From contig JAHEDY010000004.1 in NCBI GenBank assembly GCA_024640985.1, positions 28,555 to 92,554 on the forward strand: a stretch of DNA of 64,000 nucleotides, in the 5' to 3' direction. Below the pieces are notes generated by a model, which was not told the origin of the DNA, made no database searches, and worked only from the letters and a program-made list of their open reading frames with translations. This DNA comes from Gammaproteobacteria bacterium (lineage in GTDB: Bacteria; Pseudomonadota; Gammaproteobacteria; Pseudomonadales; Litorivicinaceae). A program made the translations under genes and the position numbers. This document shows positions 29,809 through 38,736 of this stretch, piece after piece (positions within the stretch are counted from its first letter, which is position 1; every line of letters begins with the position of its first letter).

Positions 29809-31064
29809 GATCTGTCCACCAAGTGCTCGAGGGCCCACAAGCTCTCAATCGATTCGCGCTGGCGAATCAGGTGGGTTTGGCTTCCATCGACTAAGATTTC
29901 TGGTGCTCTGCCGCGGGTGTTGTAATTGGATCCCATCACAAAACCATAGGCACCTGCCGAGCGGACCGCGAGTAAGTCACCTTCTTTGAGTCGTAATTGA
30001 CGCCCCTTGCCCAGAAAGTCTCCAGATTCGCAGACCGGACCCACGACATCGTAGGACGCTTCAATCTGTCCAGCGCTTGGCGTTGTATTGACAGGAATGA
30101 TGTTTTGCCAAGCGCCGTAAAGACTTGGCCGAATTAAATCATTCATCGCGCCATCAACAATTGCAAAGGCTTGGTCTTGGTTGGTCTTGGTCAAAATGGT
30201 TTGCGTGACAAAAATTCCAGCATTGGCTGCAATGGAACGGCCAGGCTCGAGAACCAATGTCAGATCTCGATCTTTCAGCCGTTCTTTTACAGCTGCGAGG
30301 TATTCCGATGGATGCGGTGGTTGCTCCTGGTCATAGGTTACGCCGAGTCCACCACCAAGATCGATGTGCTGGAGGGTGATTCCTTTGGCAGCTAGCTGAT
30401 CAATCAAGCTCAAGAGCTTTTCAAGAGACTCGATCAGCGGTGAGATGTCTGTCAGTTGGCTACCAATATGGCAATCGATACCCACAGGGTTTAACCCCGG
30501 GAGTTCTTGTGCGCGCTGATAGGCGGCGATGGCCTCTTCGTGCGCAATGCCAAACTTATTGGCTTTCAGACCGGTAGAAATGTACGGATGGGTTTTTGGA
30601 TCCACATCTGGATTAATGCGCAGTGAAACCGGAGCAATCCGACCCATGTCTGTTGCAACGGCATTGAGATGCTCGAGCTCCGCTAGAGACTCAACATTGA
30701 AGCAATGGATTCCGACTTCCAACGCACGACGCATTTCATGCTGCTGCTTGCCGACTCCCGAAAACACGACTTTCGAGGGGTCGCCTCCTGCTTTGAGCAC
30801 CCGCTCAAGCTCACCTGCTGACACAATATCGAAGCCTGCGCCCTCTTTCGCCAATATTTGCAGGACTGCCAAATTTGAGTTGGCCTTCATGCCGTAACAA
30901 ACCAAGTGTGGAATATCCGTTAAGGCATCTGCATACGCATGGTAGTGTCTGATTAAGGTGGCTTTTGAGTAGATAAAACAAGGCGTTCCGAAACGCGAGG
31001 CAATCTCGGATACAGGAACACCTTCGGCGTAAAGCTCACCGTCTCGGTATTGGAAATGGTCCAT
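29805..31064 (-). CDS. lysA: Diaminopimelate decarboxylase
   Basis: Last step of lysine synthesis: decarboxylates meso-DAP. 419 residues, fold-type III PLP enzyme. The PLP lysine is in CYGMKANSN; DCHIGSQL, the glycine-rich LGGGLGVTY and EPGRSIAANAG bind the cofactor; the substrate cysteine is in GPVCESGD. It sits between lptM and dapF, as in many pseudomonads and relatives. Confidence 0.97.
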   Translation of the reverse strand: MDHFQYRDGELYAEGVPVSEIASRFGTPCFIYSKATLIRHYHAYADALTDIPHLVCYGMKANSNLAVLQILAKEGAGFDIVSAGELERVLKAGGDPSKVVFSGVGKQQHEMRRALEVGIHCFNVESLAELEHLNAVATDMGRIAPVSLRINPDVDPKTHPYISTGLKANKFGIAHEEAIAAYQRAQELPGLNPVGIDCHIGSQLTDISPLIESLEKLLSLIDQLAAKGITLQHIDLGGGLGVTYDQEQPPHPSEYLAAVKERLKDRDLTLVLEPGRSIAANAGIFVTQTILTKTNQDQAFAIVDGAMNDLIRPSLYGAWQNIIPVNTTPSAGQIEASYDVVGPVCESGDFLGKGRQLRLKEGDLLAVRSAGAYGFVMGSNYNTRGRAPEILVDGSQTHLIRQRESIESLWALEHLVDRS

Positions 31065-31066
31065 AA

Positions 31067-31183
31067 TCAGCGTCCGTCGACAGTTTTGTCCGGTTGATCA
31101 GGAAGGAACAAAGGTCCGGTTTGTCCGCACGCCCCGAGCAATAAGCTCGAGCCGATAATGATGCTAGTCAGTAATTTTTTCAT
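31067..31183 (-). CDS. lptM: LPS-assembly lipoprotein LptM (YifL)
   Basis: A 38-residue lipoprotein. It starts MKKLLTSIIIGSSLLLGAC, where the lipobox LGAC gives the lipidated cysteine at residue 19, and continues GQTGPLFLP, the conserved LptM signature CGQxGPLxxP. In the family it stabilises the LptD/E translocon in the outer membrane. The gene is 2 nt upstream of lysA. I see no ribosome-binding site; a TATACT at 31191-31196 lies seven bases before the ATG, so the transcript may be leaderless. Confidence 0.9.
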   Translation of the reverse strand: MKKLLTSIIIGSSLLLGACGQTGPLFLPDQPDKTVDGR

Positions 31184-31246
31184 GGAGAGAAGTATACCCG
31201 GATTTGAATTGAAACCGGCTACACTGTTTGCAACATGAGGCAGAAA

Positions 31247-32053
31247 ATGTACGCAAATATCTTAACAATTGCAGGTTCTGATTCTGGCGGCGGCGCAGGA
31301 ATCCAAGCCGATTTAAAAGCGATCTCAGCCACTGGTGCCTACGGGCTCAGTGTGATCACTGCGCTGACGGCGCAAAACACGGTTGGGGTCGATGCGATTT
31401 ATCCGGTTGCGATCGATTTTTTAAAGCAACAGATGCAGACAGTGGCTAGTGATATTCAAATTGATGCAGTCAAAATTGGGATGTTGGGAACACCGGAGGT
31501 GACGGAGGCGGTTGCTGCATTTGTCGCCGGCCTTGACTGCCCTCTGGTCGTGGATCCCGTCATGGTTGCGAAAAGCGGTGATCGGCTACTGCATGCAGAT
31601 GCCATTGCCTCATTGCGTGATTTGTTGATTCCCAAAGCCACCCTGATTACGCCGAATTTACCTGAGGCAGCAGATCTTCTTGGCCTGACTGAGGCCGAAA
31701 ATCGTGAAGCAATGCAGGCGCAGGCGTCCGCATTATTAAAGCTAGGCCCTGGTGCTGTGTTACTCAAAGGCGGTCACTTGACGACTGAGGACTCGCCAGA
31801 TCTTTTAGTGTTCGAACATCAATGTACTTGGTTCGAAAACGAACGTATCCGGACAGCAAATACGCACGGAACAGGATGCACGCTATCCAGTGCGCTTGCG
31901 TCTTATCTTGGGCAAGGTTTTTCAATTCCCGAAGCCGTGTTGGCAGCCAAAACTTACATCAGTGGAGCAATTGCAGCATCCGACCAGCTCAATGTCGGTC
32001 ATGGTCACGGTCCAGTCCATCATTTTTGGGATCTATGGAGGAACGATGGCTGA
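31247..32053 (+). CDS. thiD: Hydroxymethylpyrimidine/phosphomethylpyrimidine kinase
   Basis: Phosphorylates HMP and HMP-P for thiamine synthesis. 268 residues from the ATG at 31247, chosen because GAGG lies 6 bases upstream; the ATG at 31235 is also in frame. Ribokinase-fold motifs: GSDSGGGAGIQADLKA (substrate site), VVDPVMVAKSG, ITPNLPEAADLLG and the catalytic NTHGTGCTLSSALAS. A TACACT at 31220-31225 may be its -10. No TPP riboswitch is visible. It overlaps nudF by 8 nt. Confidence 0.95.
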   Translation: MYANILTIAGSDSGGGAGIQADLKAISATGAYGLSVITALTAQNTVGVDAIYPVAIDFLKQQMQTVASDIQIDAVKIGMLGTPEVTEAVAAFVAGLDCPLVVDPVMVAKSGDRLLHADAIASLRDLLIPKATLITPNLPEAADLLGLTEAENREAMQAQASALLKLGPGAVLLKGGHLTTEDSPDLLVFEHQCTWFENERIRTANTHGTGCTLSSALASYLGQGFSIPEAVLAAKTYISGAIAASDQLNVGHGHGPVHHFWDLWRNDG

Positions 32054-32675
32054 TTGGCCAAAACTTCAGTTCGCGGAGAAGGATTGGAACCTTCAGTCGC
32101 AAAAGCGTCTCGTGGAGGGCTTTTTCCAGTTGGATCAACTGACACTCACACATCGTGGCTATCAGGCCGATTCGGTCGGCCCAATGGTTCGCGAACTTTT
32201 GGTGAGGACGCCGGCTGTGGTGGTCATTCTGTGCGATGTGGAACGACAGCAAGTGGTCATGGTGGAGCAGTTCAGGATTGGAGCGGCGATGTCAGAGCTC
32301 GCCGACAGTCCATGGATGCTTGAGTGGGTTGCAGGGATTTGTGATTCGGGAGAGACACCCGTCGAGACCTGCCGTCGAGAAGTGTTTGAAGAGACAGGCT
32401 TGGTGATCGAGGGTGAGCTTCGGCGATTATTTACCTACTACCCAAGCCCAGGTGGCTCCAACGAGTTGATTCACTTGTATTTTGCGCGTTGTAATGCGTC
32501 CAATGCAGATTGTTTTTGCGGTCAAGGCAGTGAACATGAGGATCTTAAGGTTCACGTAATTTCCATTGCGTCAGCTTTGGAAGCATTGCAGACTGGGATG
32601 GTAAATAACGCAGCCACCATCATCGGGCTTCAGTGGTTGCAGGCAAATCTGGATCAATTGGTGAAAGGAGAGTGA
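32046..32675 (+). CDS. nudF: ADP-ribose pyrophosphatase (Nudix)
   Basis: Hydrolyses ADP-ribose and related nucleotide sugars. 209 residues from the ATG at 32046 with GGAGG just before it, inside the thiD end. The Nudix box reads G-ICDSG-E-TPVETC-RREVFEETG, complete with the REVxEE catalytic acids. The upstream part RTPAVVVILCDVERQQVVMVEQFRIGA is typical of NudF dimers. The order nudF-yqiB-parE matches enterobacteria. Confidence 0.94.
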   Translation: MADWPKLQFAEKDWNLQSQKRLVEGFFQLDQLTLTHRGYQADSVGPMVRELLVRTPAVVVILCDVERQQVVMVEQFRIGAAMSELADSPWMLEWVAGICDSGETPVETCRREVFEETGLVIEGELRRLFTYYPSPGGSNELIHLYFARCNASNADCFCGQGSEHEDLKVHVISIASALEALQTGMVNNAATIIGLQWLQANLDQLVKGE

Positions 32676-32676
32676 C

Positions 32677-33159
32677 TTGCCTCAGAAGGCTCGCCATGTA
32701 CCAAATTTAAAGCGGCACCATGCAAGTTGTGGCTTGAATTACAGCCTATTGTTACGTTTGGCGCGCCGCTTTGGTGCCGACGAATCCATCCAGTTTGTGC
32801 TTCCATTTGGTGGTCAGGATTGTTTGGTGCGCATGCGGTTCACCGATCTGGGTCCATATACTGGCTTGTGTGAAAGTCAGTGCAGCTTGTTACGCAGTGG
32901 TCATACTTGGATTCCATTACCTGCATTTACTGTGCGCCTCTACCACGATATGCAATTGGCTGAAGTGACCGATGAGAGCTCGTCAGACTTTATTGAGGGA
33001 GCCTATCCATACCCCAATCCATCGATGGTCCAACCCAATGAACGAGAGCAATTGGATCAGTTTTTAAGCGAATGGCTCTCTTATTGCCTGCATCACGGCC
33101 TCGCCGATTTATCAGCATACGGAATCAACACCAATGAGTTATCAAGCACAGGATATTGA
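32677..33159 (+). CDS. DUF1249 family protein (YqiB-like)
   Basis: 160 residues from a TTG with AAGGAG upstream; no better start in frame. The typical DUF1249 features are NYSLLLRLARR near residue 21, then a small beta-rich cytoplasmic domain ending in ...LDQFLSEWLSYCLHHGLA. The gene lies between nudF and parE in E. coli as well (yqiB). Function unknown. Its last 26 nt overlap parE. Confidence 0.9.
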   Translation: MPQKARHVPNLKRHHASCGLNYSLLLRLARRFGADESIQFVLPFGGQDCLVRMRFTDLGPYTGLCESQCSLLRSGHTWIPLPAFTVRLYHDMQLAEVTDESSSDFIEGAYPYPNPSMVQPNEREQLDQFLSEWLSYCLHHGLADLSAYGINTNELSSTGY

Positions 33160-35026
33160 AGTCCTTTCTGGACTCGATCCCGTCAAACGTCGCCCAGGAA
33201 TGTACACCGACACAACCCGCCCCAATCATCTGGCGCAGGAAGTAATTGATAACTCGGTGGATGAAGCCTTAGCCGGCCATGCCAATCGCATTGACGTCGT
33301 TCTGTGCTCCGATGGCTCGGTGTCGGTGAGCGATAACGGCCGCGGAATGCCGGTGGATTTGCATCCGGAAGAAGGGATCCCTGGTGTTGAACTGATCTTG
33401 ACCAAACTGCATGCCGGTGGAAAATTTTCCAACAAAAACTACCAATTCTCAGGTGGCTTACATGGCGTTGGCGTGAGTGTGGTGAATGCACTATCCACAG
33501 CTGTCGATGTCGAGGTTCGCCGTGACGGAAAACGCTATGACATCGGCTTTGCCAGTGGCGATAAGGTTCGCGAGTTGAGTGAAGTCGGGACTTGCTTGAA
33601 AAAAGACACCGGCACCACTGTTCGATTTAAACCCGATCCTCAGTATTTTGATTCAGCCAATATTTCCGTGGTTCGACTTCGTCATCTTCTCAGAGCGAAG
33701 GCTGTTTTGTGTTCCGGGTTAACGATTTGTCTGAATGATGAAAAGACTGGTGAGACAGAATCCTGGTGTTTTGAAAATGGTCTGACCGACTATCTTCACT
33801 CCGAAATCGGGGATTCATTGGCTGTTCCAGAGACTCCCTATACTGGAAATTTTTCGGCTTCGCACGAGGCGGTTGAGTGGGCTCTGACTTGGTTGCCCGA
33901 GGGCGGAGATCTTGTGACCGAGTCCTATGTGAACCTCATTCCGACCCCACAGGGTGGGACGCATGTGAATGGCCTGCGGACCGGATTGATGGATGCACTT
34001 CGTGAATTTTGTGAGTTTCGCAATCTGATTCCTCGCGGTCTCAAACTCTCACCAGATGATCTGTGGGAGCGCTGCGCCTATGTGTTAAGCGTCAAGTTAG
34101 AGGATCCGCAATTCTCGGGGCAAACCAAAGAACGCTTAAGTTCAAGAGAATGTGCGGTCTTTGTCAGTGGCGTTGTCCGCGACGCCTTTAGTTTGTATTT
34201 GAATTCCAACACGGCCCTTGGCGATCAGTTAGCGGAAATCGCGATTGCCGCGGCGCAACGACGATTAAAGTCGAGAAAACAGGTTGCGCGTAAAAAAGTG
34301 ACCCAGGGTCCCGCATTGCCTGGCAAGCTCGCTGACTGTGCAGGCGGTGATGCAATGGCTGGAGAGCTGTTTCTGGTCGAGGGTGATTCAGCCGGGGGCT
34401 CAGCGAAACAAGCCCGTGATCGTGAATTTCAGGCGGTGATGCCCCTGCGTGGAAAAATCTTGAATACCTGGGAAGTTGATTCGGATGAAATCTTGGCTTC
34501 TCAGGAAGTTCATGACATTGCGGTGGCTTTGGGTGTGGATCCGAGTTCTTCCGATTTAACCGCTCTGCGTTATGGCAAGGTCTGTATTTTAGCGGACGCT
34601 GATAGTGACGGATTGCACATCGCAACCCTGCTGTGTGCGCTCTTTGTGAAGCACTTCAGACCCTTGGTTGAGCAAGGGCACGTGTTTGTCGCGATGCCGC
34701 CATTGTATCGGATTGATATCGGTAAAGAGGTGTTTTACGCCCTGGATGATGCGGAAAAACAAGGCATTTTGGATCGCCTGACAGCCGAGAAACGAACCGG
34801 AAAGATGAGTGTCACGCGCTTTAAAGGACTGGGTGAGATGAACCCTAGTCAATTACGGGTCACTACCATGGATCCGGATACTCGGCGATTGGTGCAGTTG
34901 GTCCTTGATGATTCGGATGAATCTGCTGGAACTGACGAGGTGATGGATAAGTTGCTCGGCAAGAAGCGAGCGGCTGATCGCAAGCAATGGCTTGAGGCGA
35001 GCGGCCACATGGCGGATATTGCGTAA
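33134..35026 (+). CDS. parE: DNA topoisomerase IV subunit B
   Basis: ATPase subunit of the decatenating topoisomerase. 630 residues. GHKL motifs: EVIDNSVDEALAGHA (Mg/ATP asparagine), DNGRGMPVD, GGLHGVGVSVVNAL. The transducer domain follows, then TOPRIM with LVEGDSAGGSAKQARDREFQAVMPLRGKILN and DADSDG. Length and the short TOPRIM without the GyrB insertion identify ParE. parC is not in this window. Confidence 0.97.
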   Translation: MSYQAQDIEVLSGLDPVKRRPGMYTDTTRPNHLAQEVIDNSVDEALAGHANRIDVVLCSDGSVSVSDNGRGMPVDLHPEEGIPGVELILTKLHAGGKFSNKNYQFSGGLHGVGVSVVNALSTAVDVEVRRDGKRYDIGFASGDKVRELSEVGTCLKKDTGTTVRFKPDPQYFDSANISVVRLRHLLRAKAVLCSGLTICLNDEKTGETESWCFENGLTDYLHSEIGDSLAVPETPYTGNFSASHEAVEWALTWLPEGGDLVTESYVNLIPTPQGGTHVNGLRTGLMDALREFCEFRNLIPRGLKLSPDDLWERCAYVLSVKLEDPQFSGQTKERLSSRECAVFVSGVVRDAFSLYLNSNTALGDQLAEIAIAAAQRRLKSRKQVARKKVTQGPALPGKLADCAGGDAMAGELFLVEGDSAGGSAKQARDREFQAVMPLRGKILNTWEVDSDEILASQEVHDIAVALGVDPSSSDLTALRYGKVCILADADSDGLHIATLLCALFVKHFRPLVEQGHVFVAMPPLYRIDIGKEVFYALDDAEKQGILDRLTAEKRTGKMSVTRFKGLGEMNPSQLRVTTMDPDTRRLVQLVLDDSDESAGTDEVMDKLLGKKRAADRKQWLEASGHMADIA

Positions 35027-35032
35027 ATCTCC

Positions 35033-35060
35033 TTGAATTTTCAGCCAATTTCTCTAAGAT
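35033..35060 (+). promoter_or_regulatory. Predicted sigma-70 promoter of the decarboxylase-nagK-nagA operon
   Basis: TTGAAT (35033-35038) and TAAGAT (35055-35060) are 16 bp apart, starting 7 bp after the parE stop. Predicted transcription start is near 35067, leaving a ~27-nt leader with a GAGGA site before the TTG start of the decarboxylase. Confidence 0.6.
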
Positions 35061-35093
35061 TCCGCGTCCTGAAACCCAATTGAGGACCCGGCA

Positions 35094-36251
35094 TTGATCG
35101 ACGTGTTCCCGCGAGAATCTGCTCACACTTGGCTTGATTTAGTTGAGACCACACCGTCTCTGGTATTCGATCCAGAGGTATGCCGGCACCAGTGGACCGA
35201 TCTGTCCCAGGCGCTTCCGGGCGTCACGCTCTATTACGCAGTGAAATCCAACCCCTATCCCGGGTTATTGCAAACGATTGCTGATGAAGCGGGTTGCTTT
35301 GACGTGGCGAGTGCTGCGGAAATTAAAATGCTCGAGCAGCAAGGGGTTCATCCATCGCGGATGATCCATACGCATCCCATTAAGACCGATGTTGAAATCG
35401 AAAAAGCGGTCGCCGCTGGTGTTACAACCTTTGTGGTGGATAACGTCGATGAGTTGTGGAAATTGATTCCGCATCGCCACGCTATTCGAGTGATGTTGAG
35501 ACTGTCTTTTATCGCACCAGATGCCCCGATTGATTTGAGTCGAAAATTTGGTGCTCCCCAGCAGGACACCCTGAGCATTTTGGATGTCGCCAATGATTCG
35601 GGGATTCGTGTTGATGGTCTTTGTTTCCATGTCGGCTCGCAGGCTGCGACTGCCAATACTCATGCTGATGCGTTGGCCGTGTGCTTGGATTTGTGCCAAC
35701 AGATTCAGGCAGAGGGATTACCTGAGATTACACGCATCGATATTGGCGGTGGATTCCCCGCGCATTATATCGGTGAAGCGGTGGATTTAACTGCCTTTTG
35801 TGCGCCGATCCGCGAGGTTCTGACACAGGTACCTGACGGTATCGATATTTTAGCCGAGCCTGGTCGCGTGATTTCAGCGCCTTCGATGGCACTGGTTTGT
35901 AAGGTGGTTGGGCGCGCCAAACGTCGTGACGGTTGGTGGTTCTACCTCGATGATGGTGTTTACGGTGCACAGTCCGGTCGCTTGTTTGACGGCATGCAAT
36001 ATCGGATGTCGGTCTTTACGTCGAGTGATGAATTGTCACCTTGCGTTTTCGCAGGACCGACGTGTGATTCGATCGATGAGCTTGGACGCTATCCGGAGTT
36101 TCCGGTATTAAATATGAATGATGTCGTGGTGCTCCACGAAATGGGTGCTTACACGCTCGCAAGTGCGACTCAATTTAATGGGATTGCACCACCTGCTGTG
36201 GTGACTCGGGATCTTCCTGTTCGCATCCAGGAATACGGAAGTCGGTCGTGA
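35094..36251 (+). CDS. Ornithine/lysine-type PLP decarboxylase (fold type III)
   Basis: Predicted to decarboxylate ornithine or lysine to putrescine or cadaverine. 385 residues from a TTG with GAGGA upstream. PLP lysine in LYYAVKSNPYPG; FHVGSQ, DIGGGFPAHY and EPGR hold the cofactor; GPTCDSIDE carries the active-site cysteine; the substrate-contacting DDGVYGAQSG loop is present. It is the eukaryote-like ODC family rather than the long inducible bacterial type. Ornithine or lysine preference cannot be told by eye. Overlap of 4 nt with the kinase gene. Confidence 0.9.
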   Translation: MIDVFPRESAHTWLDLVETTPSLVFDPEVCRHQWTDLSQALPGVTLYYAVKSNPYPGLLQTIADEAGCFDVASAAEIKMLEQQGVHPSRMIHTHPIKTDVEIEKAVAAGVTTFVVDNVDELWKLIPHRHAIRVMLRLSFIAPDAPIDLSRKFGAPQQDTLSILDVANDSGIRVDGLCFHVGSQAATANTHADALAVCLDLCQQIQAEGLPEITRIDIGGGFPAHYIGEAVDLTAFCAPIREVLTQVPDGIDILAEPGRVISAPSMALVCKVVGRAKRRDGWWFYLDDGVYGAQSGRLFDGMQYRMSVFTSSDELSPCVFAGPTCDSIDELGRYPEFPVLNMNDVVVLHEMGAYTLASATQFNGIAPPAVVTRDLPVRIQEYGSRS

Positions 36252-37108
36252 CCATCACGGCATTGATTGATGGCGGTGGAACCAAGACTCGTGTCCGCTT
36301 CCTCAACAATGCGGATCAAACCCTGATCGCTGAAGTTGTTACAGGACCCTCGAATCTTGGGCTTGGCGCTGATGTGTGTTGGCAGCAAATTGGTGATGCT
36401 GTCGAATTGGCAGGACTTTCAATGCCGACGAAGTGTGTCGCCGGAATGGCAGGTTCAGAATATCTGCAGCAGCGAACAGAATTTTTAGCGCAATCACCCT
36501 GTCAAACCGTCTTAGTTTCCGATCGAGATGCCGGCCTTTTTGGTGCCCATCATGGGCGGCCGGGTGGTTGCTTGACTGTCGGTACCGGTGTTGCTTTCGC
36601 CTGGATAGATCATCAAGGGAATCTTGGGCGTCGTGGTGGATTTGGGTTTGTTCTGGGCGACCAAGGCGGAGGCGCCTGGCTTGGTTGGCGGGCATTACAG
36701 GAACTGGTTCGCCTGTCAGATTGTAATCAACTGGACAGAGTTCATCATCGCTTGATCACCGCCTTAGGCATTGGAGAGACTACGAATCACTGGATGCAGT
36801 TCGCCAACCGAGCGGGTCCTCGTGACTTTGCCGGATTGGCGCGGGCGGTAGTGGATTCTGAGCACGAGGTTCCATTAGCTGCTGAGATCTTGACCGAAGG
36901 ACTGCATTCACTTTGTCGGTTGATCGAAGACTTTCCTCGATCACTGCCGCTATCACTGGTTGGTGGATTATCGACCCTGTATGCAAAGCGATTGGCGGAT
37001 CTTGGCTACCAGGTGGTCGACCCTGAAGGCGATGCGCTTGATGGGCTTCGGTTTATCGATCAACATCTTGGTCATCTTATTGTCGAACATTGGACTTCTG
37101 ATGCCTGA
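36248..37108 (+). CDS. N-acetylglucosamine kinase, BadF/BadG/BcrA ATPase family
   Basis: 286 residues, ASKHA-fold sugar kinase. Phosphate-1 motif LIDGGGTKTRVR, the catalytic aspartate in SDRDAGLFGAHHG, the phosphate-2 VGTGVAFAWID, and LGDQGGGAWLGWRALQ are all typical of the GlcNAc/glucosamine kinases of this family. It begins with a GTG overlapping the decarboxylase stop and ends 8 nt inside nagA, which makes GlcNAc the likely substrate. Product GlcNAc-6-P would feed NagA. Confidence 0.85.
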   Translation: MTITALIDGGGTKTRVRFLNNADQTLIAEVVTGPSNLGLGADVCWQQIGDAVELAGLSMPTKCVAGMAGSEYLQQRTEFLAQSPCQTVLVSDRDAGLFGAHHGRPGGCLTVGTGVAFAWIDHQGNLGRRGGFGFVLGDQGGGAWLGWRALQELVRLSDCNQLDRVHHRLITALGIGETTNHWMQFANRAGPRDFAGLARAVVDSEHEVPLAAEILTEGLHSLCRLIEDFPRSLPLSLVGGLSTLYAKRLADLGYQVVDPEGDALDGLRFIDQHLGHLIVEHWTSDA

Positions 37109-38192
37109 GATTAACGGTCAGATGATGACCGCCAACGGACTCATGACGGGCGTGCTTCGTTTTGGCGACACGATCGAATCTTTGTCTGAATCTCAAGAGG
37201 TCGAAGATCGGATCATTCTTCCTGGAATCATTGATTGTCATATCCACGGTGGCGGCGGGGGCGACGTAATGGATGGGATTTCGGGGATCCGCGCGCTTGC
37301 CAGAACACACGCGCAGTTCGGAATGACCAGTTTCTTGGCAACCACTGTGACTGCGGACGATTCGTCCATTGAGCAGGCGCTTGATGCTGCTGCTGAGGTG
37401 ATGATCAAGCGGGAGCCTCTGGAAGCGCGTTGCTTGGGTGTCCATCTGGAAGGCCCGTATTTGAGCGAAGGAAAACTGGGAGCGCAGCCTCCGCTCACAC
37501 GGTTCGTTGACGCTCATCGCGTGGAAGCATGGTTTCGGCGAGGGGTGATCAAAGTGATGACATATGCGCCTGAACAAGATCCCGACGATATCCTCCCAGC
37601 TCTTGCTCAGTCGTTTGATGTGAAGCTACAAATTGGACATTCAGGTTGTGATTATCATCGTGCGGTACAGTGTTTCCAGGCCGGGTGTGGTGTGACGCAT
37701 GTATTTAATGCGATGACCGGCGTGCATCATCGAAACCCAGGTGTCGCGCAGGCAGCCCTACTGAATGCTGAGTATGCTGAGATCATTTGTGACGGCATTC
37801 ATGTCAGCGAGCCTGCGTTTCAGTTGGCCAGACAACAAATTCCTCGTCTCTATTCGGTAACGGATTCCACCGCTGCTGCTGGAATGCCTGATGGTGAGTA
37901 TCAGTTGGGGACGCACCGTGTTTTTAAGCGAAACGATGTGGTCTGTTTGAGCGATGGAACGCTTGCGGGCAGTGCATGCACGGCTGATATGACTGTGAAG
38001 ACCTTACGTGAGTTTGGATTGGATTGGTCAGATATTGTCGCCATGACAAGCACCCGGCCAGCAGCCTGGCTTGGGCTGAAAAAACTTGGAGCGATTGATC
38101 TGGGCTATTCCGCAGATTTTGTGACTTATCGGAATCAGCAGCTCGAATCGGTTTGGATAGGCGGGGTTTCTGTCGTCGGGGCTGCTTCTTAG
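37101..38192 (+). CDS. nagA: N-acetylglucosamine-6-phosphate deacetylase
   Basis: Amidohydrolase that removes acetate from GlcNAc-6-P in amino-sugar and murein recycling. 363 residues from the ATG at 37101; the frame stays open into the kinase gene, but homology begins here. Metal motifs PGIIDCHIHGGGG, HLEGPYL, GHSGCDYH and THVFNAMTGVHHRNPG; catalytic aspartate in VTDSTAAAGMPDG. The deaminase nagB is not next to it. Confidence 0.95.
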   Translation: MPEINGQMMTANGLMTGVLRFGDTIESLSESQEVEDRIILPGIIDCHIHGGGGGDVMDGISGIRALARTHAQFGMTSFLATTVTADDSSIEQALDAAAEVMIKREPLEARCLGVHLEGPYLSEGKLGAQPPLTRFVDAHRVEAWFRRGVIKVMTYAPEQDPDDILPALAQSFDVKLQIGHSGCDYHRAVQCFQAGCGVTHVFNAMTGVHHRNPGVAQAALLNAEYAEIICDGIHVSEPAFQLARQQIPRLYSVTDSTAAAGMPDGEYQLGTHRVFKRNDVVCLSDGTLAGSACTADMTVKTLREFGLDWSDIVAMTSTRPAAWLGLKKLGAIDLGYSADFVTYRNQQLESVWIGGVSVVGAAS

Positions 38193-38251
38193 GGGGCGAC
38201 AATCGCGACGCATTCATGTTCAATAGGGGCATCACGGTAAAAGGATTCAAC

Positions 38252-38653
38252 ATGCGACTGATTATAATTTGTTTGGCGATGCTTGCGTTGTCAGCATGCT
38301 CGATGCTCCCTGAGTCATGGAAATTCGAGACCGAATTTTGGACATCTGACAACGAGACTGCGGATGTTGAACTGGCGCAAGAACCAGAAGTTGACAAAGA
38401 AATCGTCCTCAAACTTGATGAGAATCAATTGGCGAAAATTCAGGTTGGCCAAACCAAAGCGGAAGTCCTTGAGATCTTAGGTCCATCGGCTAATGTCGAC
38501 CATGGAGAGACCTTGGCTGACCATTATGTGAAAGGTGGAGAAGTCTTCGACGTCTTGTATTTCCGGGCGAATGTTGGCGATGTCGAAGATATTCGAGCCT
38601 TGTTGTTCAAAGCCAATCAGTTGGTCGGCATTGGTTGGTCGGAAGTCAATTAA
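38252..38653 (+). CDS. Small BamE/SmpA-like lipoprotein
   Basis: 133 residues. Signal peptide with lipobox LSAC gives a lipidated Cys16. After an acidic linker, residues ~58-130 (KIQVGQTKAEVLEILG...) show the VGxTxxEVxxxLG start that marks BamE/SmpA-like and DUF3192 folds. Probable periplasm-facing outer-membrane lipoprotein of unknown role. It stands alone between nagA and the iron transporter. Not BamE itself, as the core BamE sequence differs. Confidence 0.75.
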   Translation: MRLIIICLAMLALSACSMLPESWKFETEFWTSDNETADVELAQEPEVDKEIVLKLDENQLAKIQVGQTKAEVLEILGPSANVDHGETLADHYVKGGEVFDVLYFRANVGDVEDIRALLFKANQLVGIGWSEVN

Positions 38654-38667
38654 ACGCCTTTAAATCT

Positions 38668-38688
38668 AAATGCGAATGTGTTGCATTT
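38668..38688 (+). promoter_or_regulatory. Candidate Fur box before the iron transporter
   Basis: AAATGC-N9-GCATTT is an AT-rich inverted repeat resembling a Fur operator. It covers the predicted -35 TTGCAT (38681-38686), which pairs with TTAATC (38703-38708) at 16 bp. Repression by ferric-uptake regulator with iron is expected for this transporter type, but the match is moderate. Confidence 0.5.
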
Positions 38689-38736
38689 AAGTTTGCATAA
38701 CGTTAATCTCTCCGAACTGAATCTGAGGAGAGATCA

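Noticed and set aside
31184..31246. TPP riboswitch upstream of thiD
   Set aside because: The gap is too short and lacks the CUGAGA core; thiD here seems to be expressed from a simple promoter.
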